From positions 6,164 to 70,163 of the forward strand of contig JAZMZK010000010.1 of the NCBI GenBank assembly GCA_045585955.1: 64,000 bases of DNA. Reading direction: 5' to 3'. Shown piece by piece: positions 35,138-42,666 of the stretch. The translations under genes and the position numbers were made by a program. The number at the start of each line of letters is the position of its first letter. Within the stretch, counting starts at the first letter, position 1. Origin of the DNA: SIG78 sp045585955 (GTDB lineage: Bacteria; Verrucomicrobiota; Lentisphaeria; Victivallales; Victivallaceae). The notes beneath the pieces are model-generated. The model had not been told where the DNA came from and searched no databases. It saw only the letters and a list, made by a program, of their open reading frames with translations.

Positions 35138-35210
35138 GTAATTTCAAAACTCCTCAAAAGTCGTCAAAGGCATAGCCTTTGCCTTTGTGTTGAATGACTT
35201 TTGAAATTAC
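35138..35210. terminator. Long imperfect hairpin between PatB-like and PcRGLX-like genes
   Basis: Outer arms GTAATTTCAAAA (35138-35149) and TTTTGAAATTAC (35199-35210); inner AAAGGCA (35166) with TGCCTTT (35180). Located in the 168-bp gap, after the upstream gene's stop on the minus strand. It may attenuate or terminate read-through; there is no long T tract. Confidence 0.45.
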
Positions 35211-35265
35211 CTCTTAATGCTGAAAATTAAAAAGTATTTTGCAGTTCCCGTAAAAATCTCCTGTT

Positions 35266-36450
35266 TTACTTTTTGTATGTTTCAAGTATGTTGCGTAAAT
35301 TTTTCATTGCCTTTTCCAGAATGCTCCGGGGCATGGCGACTGCCAGCCGGAAGTGGTGCTGTTTACCGGTGTAGTTGTGGATTTGATCGGTGTCGTAGTA
35401 ATGTCCCGGGTCGGCAGCAATCCCGGCTCTTGATAACAAATCGTTAAGCTCCGCAGTATTCAAATCAAGTTCGCGGCAGTCCACCCACAGCAGAAAAGAT
35501 GCTTCCGGACGACGCACTTTTACCGGCAAATCTGCTAAATACTCCACTGTCAGATCAATATTTTTTTGCAGATATACCAGTAATTCCTCCAAATATGCTT
35601 CTCCGTGTTGATACGCTGCGGTTTGGGCCGCCAGCGAAAAGACCGGCGGTCTGCCGCATTCATGCCCGAACTCATAAAGTTTATCACGCACTTTGCTGCG
35701 TACTTCTGCGTTGGCTATAACTGCCGACCCGATATGACAGCCACCCAGATTAAAAGTTTTTGAGCCGGAAAATACTGTTATACATCGCTCTCGCATACCC
35801 GGCAGATCGGCAAGCACTGAATGCCGGTGTCCGGGATAAATCAAATCGCGGTGGATTTCGTCAGAAATGGCAAAAACATTGTACTTTTTCAGCAATTCAG
35901 CAAGTTTTTCCATTTCGTTCTGCCGCCAGACTCTGCCGGTTGGGTTATGGGGGCTGCAAAGCATCAGAACCTTACATCCATCTTGAAAATGGCGTTCCAG
36001 ATCTTCAAAATCAAAAGTGTAATCACCATTTTTATCGCACTTCAACCAACTGATGCAACGGATACGCCCCTGCATGGCGGCACTGCGGATCGAGGGTGTA
36101 TGTAGCGGCAGCACTACCGCAACTTTATCCCCCGGTTCAGTCAAGGCATACATACTGCAACGCATGGTGTTAAGCACGCCGGGAGTAGAAATAAGTTCCT
36201 CTCGCAATATCTTTGAGCCGTGGCGTTTGTATGACCAGTCGATGACCGCCTGATAGTCTTCGTCGCTCATTATGGTATAACCGTAATTGGTACAATTGAT
36301 CCGGCGGTGCATGGCTTCGGTTATTTCCGGCGGAACAGCAAAGTCCATATCCGCTACATTCATAGCGATCAAAGATTTATCGAGCCCGATATATTTGCAT
36401 GCACTGAAGGGGCGGCGGTCTATCACCCGATCAAAATCGTATACTCCCAT
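35266..36450 (-). CDS. MalY/PatB-family PLP-dependent aminotransferase or C-S lyase
   Basis: 394 residues, GGAGG-type ribosome site. Class I/II fold-type I PLP enzyme. N-terminal ADMDFAVPPEITEAM is characteristic of MalY/PatB cystathionine beta-lyases. Also seen: CSPHNPTGRVW (Asn169 contacts PLP), ISDEIHRDL (Asp197) and the Schiff-base lysine Lys231 in SGSKTFNLGG. Cytoplasmic. It sits between a pseudopilin and a PcRGLX-like enzyme, an unexpected place for sulfur amino acid metabolism. A role in regulation (as for MalY) or on an amino sugar substrate is possible but unproven. Confidence 0.88.
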   Translation of the reverse strand: MGVYDFDRVIDRRPFSACKYIGLDKSLIAMNVADMDFAVPPEITEAMHRRINCTNYGYTIMSDEDYQAVIDWSYKRHGSKILREELISTPGVLNTMRCSMYALTEPGDKVAVVLPLHTPSIRSAAMQGRIRCISWLKCDKNGDYTFDFEDLERHFQDGCKVLMLCSPHNPTGRVWRQNEMEKLAELLKKYNVFAISDEIHRDLIYPGHRHSVLADLPGMRERCITVFSGSKTFNLGGCHIGSAVIANAEVRSKVRDKLYEFGHECGRPPVFSLAAQTAAYQHGEAYLEELLVYLQKNIDLTVEYLADLPVKVRRPEASFLLWVDCRELDLNTAELNDLLSRAGIAADPGHYYDTDQIHNYTGKQHHFRLAVAMPRSILEKAMKNLRNILETYKK

Positions 36451-36480
36451 AAAACTATCTATCCTCCGGCGTTACAGAAC

Positions 36481-37122
36481 TTACCATGCGATCAGGGTAT
36501 AATCGCTGGGCAGTTTGTCTTCGGTGATAGTTGCAAGGCTTTCCACATGGCTGTCGGCATAAATAACATTGCCCATATTGCCGTGGTGTTTGCCCAAACG
36601 GTCATTGGCAGTGCCGGCATTGAAGACTTTCTGCGTATTAGTATCAAGCTGGTCGATCATTACTACCTCGTTGGAAGGATTTTTGAGTTTTCCCAAACAC
36701 ATGGGTTGAAGAGTTTTGGTGCCCATTATATTTGTATTTACAATAAAACTGTACCAGCGGTTGCCGTAGCCGCTGCCGGATATAATAGTATCGGAACGGC
36801 TGGGGCAGCCGCGGCCGCCCAAATCTCTTGCCCAACTGGTATTGCTCACTTCGCCAAAATAGAGTTTGTGGATCGGCTGCCCCGGATAATGCCAGTTGTT
36901 ATTAGTGCCAGCGTAATAAGCGGGCATCAGACGATCCTGAAAATCGTTGCTGTAAAATTGATGTATCATGCCGATCTGCCGCATGTTGGATAAACAGTGC
37001 GACGACCGCGCCCGCTCCCGCGCCGCCGAAAGTGCCGGCAAAAGCATTGCTGCCAAAATCGCAATGATGGCAATTACGACCAGAAGCTCGATCAAGGTGA
37101 AATTTTTTGCATCTTTTTTCAT
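36481..37122 (-). CDS. Pseudopilin-like protein with prepilin N-terminus
   Basis: 213 residues, the shortest of the seven. Leader MKKDAKN, then FTLIELLVVIAIIAILA; Asn at -1. The helix continues ALSAARERARSSHCLSNMRQ. The C-terminal motif is varied to YADSHVESL (Ser in place of Gly), the only such change among the seven. It lies between an FAD oxidoreductase (26 bp) and a PatB-like enzyme (30 bp) on the same strand, so all three share a transcript. Confidence 0.87.
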   Translation of the reverse strand: MKKDAKNFTLIELLVVIAIIAILAAMLLPALSAARERARSSHCLSNMRQIGMIHQFYSNDFQDRLMPAYYAGTNNNWHYPGQPIHKLYFGEVSNTSWARDLGGRGCPSRSDTIISGSGYGNRWYSFIVNTNIMGTKTLQPMCLGKLKNPSNEVVMIDQLDTNTQKVFNAGTANDRLGKHHGNMGNVIYADSHVESLATITEDKLPSDYTLIAW

Positions 37123-37148
37123 CAGTTTCTTCTCCCGTGGTTAAAAAT

Positions 37149-38333
37149 TTATTGGATCAAACACTTTTGTCTTTTTAATTCTTCAGCTAAAACATCGTAT
37201 GAAGGTATATTCAAAGCGGCGGCGATCCCCGCTGCCTGCCCGCTGGACATGCAGTTTACGCAGAGCCGCACCGCACTTATCACTCTGGGGTCAACATCAA
37301 TGATCCTGCCGCAAGCCAAAAGATTATTGATATTTGCCGAACGCAATGAGCCGTAAGGTATGGCGGGTTTGCCGGTAATGGCGTGGCCCCAGGGCGAAGA
37401 GTAGCCATTTATATAATGTCCGCCGATGTAAGAACCGCAAAAAGCTACCGGTTCCGGCGGCGGCTCGCTATTTTGCATATCAGCTAAAACCAGCTGGCGG
37501 CGACTGACGATACTGCGACTGTAACGCACCCCCAGAATAGGGGCAACACGCACCACTTCAAGCTCGGAAAATTCGGGAAACTCTTTCCGCAGCCACTTTA
37601 CGATGACGGGAACTTGTTTTTGCAGTTCCCGGTACATTCGCTCACGCTCTTCCGGCAGAGAAGCATCGCCCACCACGGCGGTCAGATTTAAATTGGCTTC
37701 GTTGTCACGCAAAAGTTGCGTACCCATAAATTTATCCTGACCGGGGATGGGGAACTCTTTTTCCCGGAAACGCTTATTGATGGAAACTTTATCGAAACTC
37801 TTGATATTTCTGACCTTGAACATCAGCGTTTTGGTCATGCTCAACTCCACTGGCGGAACAATGGTCAAAGCTCCGGCCACCAGAGCAAGAGCGGCTTCGC
37901 CGGTAGCATCCACAAAGTTGTCGGCAGCAAATTCCAGCAGCTCCGAATTCTGTTTTACTGTTATGGAAACTATCTGGTCAGCGGCACACTTTGCACTGAC
38001 CAGTTCCGCATCAAAAAGCATATCCACATGGGCTTCTTCAAGCAAAGCAAGCATCGCATTTTGCAGGCACTCTTCTTCGGTATCCGCATTGCCGCCCCGC
38101 CAGATAAGTTCGTTGCGTTTTTCCAGATATTCTTTGAGCATATCCGCCACGCCGCCGCCTTTGCGGTCAGCTTTCCAGCCGCCCAGCACCGGAGTCATGG
38201 CATAGACTGCTGTACCGCCTGCCGACGGCTGCCGGTCAAAGAGCAAAACCCTTGCCCCCGCCTGACTTGCACCGATGGCGGCAGCAAAACCGCTCACACC
38301 GCCCCCGGCAATAATAACATCATATTTTTCCAT
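37149..38333 (-). CDS. FAD-dependent oxidoreductase
   Basis: 394 residues. FAD-binding start YDVIIAGGGVSGFAAAIGASQAG with the GxGxxG pattern, LLFDRQPSAGGTAVYAMTPVL, and a mid-protein NFVDATGEAALALVAGA, as in the FAD_oxidored (succinate dehydrogenase/fumarate reductase-like) group. The C-terminal end has ANINNLLACGRIIDVDPRVISAVR, a second FAD contact, and CVNCMSSGQAAGIAAALN. This group is common in Lentisphaerota/Planctomycetes glycan loci, with unknown substrates. First gene of a minus-strand operon with its own promoter at 38366-38394. Confidence 0.88.
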   Translation of the reverse strand: MEKYDVIIAGGGVSGFAAAIGASQAGARVLLFDRQPSAGGTAVYAMTPVLGGWKADRKGGGVADMLKEYLEKRNELIWRGGNADTEEECLQNAMLALLEEAHVDMLFDAELVSAKCAADQIVSITVKQNSELLEFAADNFVDATGEAALALVAGALTIVPPVELSMTKTLMFKVRNIKSFDKVSINKRFREKEFPIPGQDKFMGTQLLRDNEANLNLTAVVGDASLPEERERMYRELQKQVPVIVKWLRKEFPEFSELEVVRVAPILGVRYSRSIVSRRQLVLADMQNSEPPPEPVAFCGSYIGGHYINGYSSPWGHAITGKPAIPYGSLRSANINNLLACGRIIDVDPRVISAVRLCVNCMSSGQAAGIAAALNIPSYDVLAEELKRQKCLIQ

Positions 38334-38365
38334 AAAAACACCATTTCTGAAAATGCTTCAAAAAT

Positions 38366-38394
38366 AGTTTACATTATTTTACGGCAAAAATCAA
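38366..38394 (-). promoter_or_regulatory. Promoter of the FAD oxidoreductase-pseudopilin-PatB operon
   Basis: Minus strand: TTGATT (38394-38389), 17-bp spacer, TAAACT (38371-38366), about 30 nt before the start codon. The remainder of the 334-bp divergent gap (38395-38574) shows no gene. Confidence 0.55.
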
Positions 38395-38574
38395 TATATT
38401 TTTCTCTAATTTTCTTATAAAAAACTGCTGTTATTGTATTTTTTTATAGTTTTTTTGCGATTATAGCCGACAGTTACGAAGTTGTTGGCTGGGTGATTGC
38501 TTTTGAAGTGTCAAAAAATCCTGTTCAGTCCGGTTGAGCTGAAAGTGGATTGCCGATATTTTACTGCTGAAAAC

Positions 38575-38602
38575 TTGAAAATGGTGTGTTCTGTGTTATA
38601 GT
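38575..38602 (+). promoter_or_regulatory. Promoter upstream of the MBL-fold hydrolase
   Basis: TTGAAA (38575-38580), 16-bp spacer, TATAGT (38597-38602). The predicted start point is about 38609, which coincides with the ATG of a 20-codon reading frame. Confidence 0.5.
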
Positions 38603-38608
38603 ATTTTT

Positions 38609-38671
38609 ATGGTAGATCCGGTTGAAAATTCGATAAATATTTATGATCAAGAGGCTTTTTTTAGATTATGA
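38609..38671 (+). CDS. Possible 20-residue leader peptide
   Basis: MVDPVENSINIYDQEAFFRL, opening at the predicted transcription start and closing with a TGA that overlaps the ATG of the next gene (ATGA). The next gene has no well-placed ribosome site of its own (AAGAGG is about 13 bp away), so coupling from this frame is plausible. The size makes chance occurrence possible. Confidence 0.3.
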   Translation: MVDPVENSINIYDQEAFFRL

Positions 38672-39426
38672 AAATCTGTTTGTTGGGCAGTTGTTCCGGC
38701 ACGGAACCCCAAGTCGGGCGGCACCACACTTCGTGGGTTTTGCAATTCCATGATGAACTTTTCTGGTTCGACGCTGGCGAAAACTGCTCCTGTACGGCGC
38801 ATCTGGCGGGGCTGGATCTGCGGCGATCCCGGGCAGTTTTTCTTTCGCACCCCCATCTTGACCATGTGGGCGGTTTGCCAAATTTGCTTTGGAACATCGG
38901 CAAAATACGCGCCCGCAACCAACAACCGTGGCAGTTTGAACTGCCCATCTACACAGCTTCGCTCAATCAGGTGCAGGCGGTTTTTGATCTGCTTGCCGAA
39001 ACGGAATTTCCCTGCAAATCTCCCATGTTCCGGTTGCAGGAAGGCGTGGTTTGGAGCAATGGCATTACTGTCGAAGCGGTGGGCAACAGCCATTTGCCGC
39101 CGGATCCTGACGGTACGCCCCGCTCTTTCAGTTTCCGCATTACAGCAGAAGGCAAAAAAATCGTTTACTCCGGCGATATACGCAACATTCAGGATTTGGC
39201 AGATTGGCTCAAAGATTGCGATATATTATTGATGGAAAACGGGCATAATGATCCATGCAAAGTGTGCTGCTATCTGGCGGATTCCGGAATAAAGTTGGGG
39301 CGTTTGATTTTTGTGCATCACGGCAGAGCCATGCTTGAAGATGAAAAAAACATCATTGCCCAATGCCGCAAACTGGTGCAATTCCCGGTGGATGCGGCGT
39401 ATGACGGCATGACGATCGAGTTGTAA
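38668..39426 (+). CDS. MBL-fold metallohydrolase (RNase Z-like group)
   Basis: 252 residues. Metallo-beta-lactamase fold with the metal motif SHPHLDHVGG (His61, His63, Asp65, His66), later GNSHLPPDP (His), VYSGDIRN (Asp) and FVHHGR (His), giving the usual two-metal site. The N-terminal KICLLGSCSGTEPQVGRHHTSW resembles phosphodiesterases of the RNase Z/PqqB branch. Substrate unknown; cytoplasmic. It is the first of a run of plus-strand genes but 118 bp from the next one. Confidence 0.87.
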   Translation: MKICLLGSCSGTEPQVGRHHTSWVLQFHDELFWFDAGENCSCTAHLAGLDLRRSRAVFLSHPHLDHVGGLPNLLWNIGKIRARNQQPWQFELPIYTASLNQVQAVFDLLAETEFPCKSPMFRLQEGVVWSNGITVEAVGNSHLPPDPDGTPRSFSFRITAEGKKIVYSGDIRNIQDLADWLKDCDILLMENGHNDPCKVCCYLADSGIKLGRLIFVHHGRAMLEDEKNIIAQCRKLVQFPVDAAYDGMTIEL

Positions 39427-39718
39427 CGCCTGTTTGTTATATTGAAAAGTCATATTATCCATTTTTTCGATCAAAATATACATTGCATTTGCTGCAAAAG
39501 CTGTTATATTAAAGGCGATTTGAATTTGTTATGCAGTAAATGAGGTGGGTTTGGTGTCTGAAACAGATGGTAAAGCGGTGTGCCGGTGTGGTCGGAAGAT
39601 TCTTTCCCGGCAGCGTAAACTGGCGGCAGTTTTTATCATATTGTCCATATTCAGCATTATACCGGAACCTTTGCAAGCCCGTGAAACTATCCGTACAGAG
39701 AAAAAAGGAGAACGCCCG

Positions 39719-40903
39719 GTGAAAAAAATCAAGATATTGCTCCGTGATTTCCGCAAAGTCGTCAAAGATGGCAAAGTGGTCAACTTCAATGTGGGTACCA
39801 CCGCCCACGGCCCGGGTGCGATCACGGTGCTGGAAAAGTTTGTGCCGGAGTGCGAAGTTACCGTCTGGGCTTCGGCACCCCTTTCCGAACCCATGCAGCG
39901 GATGATGGAGCGGCGTTTCCCTGATGTAAAAATCGTTTGGGGCAGACTTGATGGCTCCAGTAAAGCTGTGGAAGATGCGGTTCGCTGGTGCGATCTGCTG
40001 CTGATCGGCCCCGGTACCGGTATAGCTGTTCACCGGGATGTGGAGGCTTTTACCAAATTCTGCAACAAACCCTACGCCGCTGCCGGGATCGGCTTTGCGG
40101 CTAAAGATATTGAAAAGATGCGACAGAGCGGATTTATCTTTTTGCGGGATAGTGTGGCATTGGCGGCAGCGGAAAAAGCGGAACTGGGCGTACCCACAGC
40201 TTTTGTACCCGATGGAGCTTTTCTCTTTGATGCTGCCGACGATGCCGGAGCTGTGGATTTTATGCGGCGGCACGGTTTGGAAAAAGGCAAATTTGTCTGC
40301 TGTCTGCCCCGCTACCGCTACACTCCCACCTGGGAGTTCTGCCCGGGCGAAACTTATCCGGAAGACCGTATTGCCTACAATAAAAGCATGATCGTTCAGG
40401 ATATGGAGCCATTGGTAAAAGCCGCCTGCCGGGTGGTGCGGGAAAAGGGGTTAAAGGTGCTGCTTTCGCCGGAAACGGAACCGGCGATCCGGCTTTGCCG
40501 GAATGAACTTTTGAGCATGTTCCCGGCGGATGTCAAACCCTTTATCGTGGTGCCGGATCACTTTTGGGAAGCGGATCTGGCGTTGGGCGTATATAAATTG
40601 AGCCGGGGCGTGTGGGGTATAGAAATGCACTCGCAAGTCATGGCCATCGGCAACGGTATACCCGCAATGGTCTGCCGCACCAAAGAATTCGGCAGCAAAA
40701 GCCAGATGTGGGTGGATATTGGTCTTGGTGAATGGCTCTTTGACTTTGATCTGGCAAGCGACCGGGAGCGTTTTCCCGAAGCGGTTATGCAAATGCTGGA
40801 TAATGAGGAAGTTTCGGCAAAACTGGTAAAACACGCCCAAAGTGTATTGCAGGAGCGTTTTGAATTTTTCGGCAGCTTTATGCGTGAGCATTACGGCAAA
40901 TAA
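39719..40903 (+). CDS. Polysaccharide pyruvyltransferase-family protein
   Basis: 394 residues from the GTG at 39719, chosen because AAGGAG is 8 bp upstream and the family is cytoplasmic. An in-frame GTG at 39545 would add 58 residues, including a hydrophobic stretch (LAAVFIILSIFSIIPEPLQA) that could be a signal peptide; this alternative cannot be excluded. Family marks: VNFNVGTTAHGPGAI, CDLLLIGPGTGIAVHRD, GIGFAAKDIEKMRQ, FLRDSVALAAAEK, FVPDGAFLF, and a second half with SRGVWGIEMHSQVMAIGNGIPAM (His/Ser of the WcaK/CsaB family). Related proteins add pyruvate ketals to polysaccharides. Function here is inferred. Confidence 0.78.
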   Translation: MKKIKILLRDFRKVVKDGKVVNFNVGTTAHGPGAITVLEKFVPECEVTVWASAPLSEPMQRMMERRFPDVKIVWGRLDGSSKAVEDAVRWCDLLLIGPGTGIAVHRDVEAFTKFCNKPYAAAGIGFAAKDIEKMRQSGFIFLRDSVALAAAEKAELGVPTAFVPDGAFLFDAADDAGAVDFMRRHGLEKGKFVCCLPRYRYTPTWEFCPGETYPEDRIAYNKSMIVQDMEPLVKAACRVVREKGLKVLLSPETEPAIRLCRNELLSMFPADVKPFIVVPDHFWEADLALGVYKLSRGVWGIEMHSQVMAIGNGIPAMVCRTKEFGSKSQMWVDIGLGEWLFDFDLASDRERFPEAVMQMLDNEEVSAKLVKHAQSVLQERFEFFGSFMREHYGK

Positions 40904-40940
40904 GGCGAATAGTATAATTTTTTTCCGGAGGTAGTGAACA

Positions 40941-41753
40941 ATGGATTATTTTAAGAACTTGCAATTTATCCGGGCGGCCAATCTGCCGGATCGCAAGTCC
41001 TACCACCCCGGCAGAACATTCGATAATTACTACTCCATCCACTACTGCCACGCCGGGGATTTTTCGCTGAAAATCGACAATGGTTTGGAAGAAACCAGCA
41101 GCACACCTTGTGCTTTTCTGGCGTTTCCCCAAGCTGAATTTGCTTATGGCAACCCGCAGAACACCTATCACCACTTGTATGTATGTTTCCGTGGGGAGTT
41201 GGCCGAGCAATGGCGTGAAGGCGGGCTGTTGTGCTGTTTGAGCAAAAATGCCCTTATCCCGATAGTGAATCCGGTGGATTTTTTCAATAAATTTGCCAGA
41301 TTGATCGCTCTGCTGCATGGTGCGGAACGCAGCCGCAACCACGCCCGGGCGGTGCTGCTTTTGGCGGAGCTTTTGCTGCAAATGGCAGAACAGCAGCAAA
41401 AGCAGTTCAAGCACCGCAATCCTTTTACCCAAAAAATGAACGATTTGATAAAAGAGATCCACCATGCGCCCGAAATGGAGTGGGATTTCCGGCACGAAGC
41501 AAAGCAGATGAAAATCTCTTATTCCTACTTCCGGAAAGTTTTTGAAGAACTCTACCACGAACCGCCCCACAACTACCTTTTGCAATGCCGCTTGCAAAAG
41601 GCAGAATATCTTTTGACCGATAATGAGTTACAAATTCAGGAAATAGCTGTTTTGTGCGGCTTTCAGGATAAATTTTACTTCTCAAGACTGTTTAAGAAAA
41701 ACTACGGCATGTCGCCAATGAAATACCGCAAAGAGCATCTGCTTGAACTGTAA
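40941..41753 (+). CDS. AraC-family transcriptional regulator
   Basis: 270 residues, GGAGGTAG before the ATG. The N-terminal cupin-like sensor (residues about 15-110; FDNYYSIHYCHAGDFSLKIDNG) is followed by the AraC HTH pair: FRHEAKQMKISYSYFRKVFEELY, then IQEIAVLCGFQDKFYFSRLFKKNYGMSPMKYR. Located 183 bp upstream of a pseudopilin-CBM9/DUF4091-esterase unit on the same strand, which it probably activates. Sugar effector unknown. Confidence 0.92.
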   Translation: MDYFKNLQFIRAANLPDRKSYHPGRTFDNYYSIHYCHAGDFSLKIDNGLEETSSTPCAFLAFPQAEFAYGNPQNTYHHLYVCFRGELAEQWREGGLLCCLSKNALIPIVNPVDFFNKFARLIALLHGAERSRNHARAVLLLAELLLQMAEQQQKQFKHRNPFTQKMNDLIKEIHHAPEMEWDFRHEAKQMKISYSYFRKVFEELYHEPPHNYLLQCRLQKAEYLLTDNELQIQEIAVLCGFQDKFYFSRLFKKNYGMSPMKYRKEHLLEL

Positions 41754-41849
41754 CGGACGGAAATAATAAAAATCACACCTAACATATTGTCAGTTAAAAT
41801 GTTAATGTTTTAAAAAGTTATTTTGTCCATATTTTTATTAAATTATACA

Positions 41850-41878
41850 TTGTATGTTGCCGGAAAATTGAGTATAAT
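41850..41878 (+). promoter_or_regulatory. Promoter of the pseudopilin-DUF4091-esterase unit
   Basis: TTGTAT (41850-41855), 17-bp spacer, TATAAT (41873-41878), about 60 nt before the pseudopilin ATG at 41937. The spacer contains GCCGGAAAATTG, similar to CCCGGAAAGCTG in the spacer of the promoter at 56852. Confidence 0.6.
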
Positions 41879-41936
41879 AAATGCAATGTTTTTTGATGTA
41901 AGGTTTTTTAATCATTAACTGAACAGGGATATTAAA

Positions 41937-42635
41937 ATGCTGAATAGATTTTTTGAGCGGAAAAGTTTTACTTTGATCGAACTGTTGGTCGTTATTGCCA
42001 TTATTGCCATTCTGGCTGCCATGCTGCTGCCCGCGCTTTCTTCGGCACGCAGCAGTGCTGTGGCGAGCAACTGCCTCAATAACCTGAAAAGCTGGCACAC
42101 CATGTACCGGCTTTATTGTGATGATAATAATGATTATGCCCCGTATGCACATACCAGTAAAGTGCCGTCTGGCGTTCCCGAACATGTCAATAACTATGTC
42201 TGGACAAGTATATTGCCCAAACTATACTATCAATCCATCGGTACTATGACCAACAGCAGCAGTTTGGAATGTCCGAACTACCGCAGCGGTGCTGGCGGCA
42301 CCAGCCGGGTCAACAACGGATACAGCGCCCACCTGATATTGTTCTCAAATGTACAATCGGCGGTTTGCTTCCCCACCAAGACCCCGGTATTTATCGAAAC
42401 CTTTCAGAAAACCTGTTACGATAACGAAGTAGCAACTTCCAAAAGCAAGAAAAATATCTATCCCAACCATGCCCGTGAGTTTGGTGCCGGCGAAGGGCAG
42501 CACATGGTATTTTCCCACAACGACCGCAATCATCAGGTCTATGTGGATGGCCACGCCGAAGGCCGCACTTATCAGGAAGTACCCAACGATCAATCCCGCT
42601 GCTGCTTCTTTTATTACCTCGACCGCGATTATTAA
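41937..42635 (+). CDS. Pseudopilin-like protein with prepilin N-terminus
   Basis: 232 residues. Leader MLNRFFERKS, then FTLIELLVVIAIIAILA; Ser at -1 rather than Gly. The helix continues ALSSARSSAVASNCLNNLKS, less like the ALSAARERA of the other copies. C-terminal motif YVDGHAEGR. It is preceded by a good promoter and followed after 31 bp by a large exported CBM9/DUF4091 protein, then an esterase. Probably membrane-anchored with a periplasmic head. Confidence 0.87.
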   Translation: MLNRFFERKSFTLIELLVVIAIIAILAAMLLPALSSARSSAVASNCLNNLKSWHTMYRLYCDDNNDYAPYAHTSKVPSGVPEHVNNYVWTSILPKLYYQSIGTMTNSSSLECPNYRSGAGGTSRVNNGYSAHLILFSNVQSAVCFPTKTPVFIETFQKTCYDNEVATSKSKKNIYPNHAREFGAGEGQHMVFSHNDRNHQVYVDGHAEGRTYQEVPNDQSRCCFFYYLDRDY

Positions 42636-42666
42636 TAAGATATAAAATGTAAAAGGATAATATTTT

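Noticed and set aside
39545..39718. N-terminal extension with signal-peptide-like stretch on the pyruvyltransferase-like protein
   Set aside because: The family is cytoplasmic, and an AAGGAG site is ideally placed before the GTG at 39719. Kept only as an alternative.
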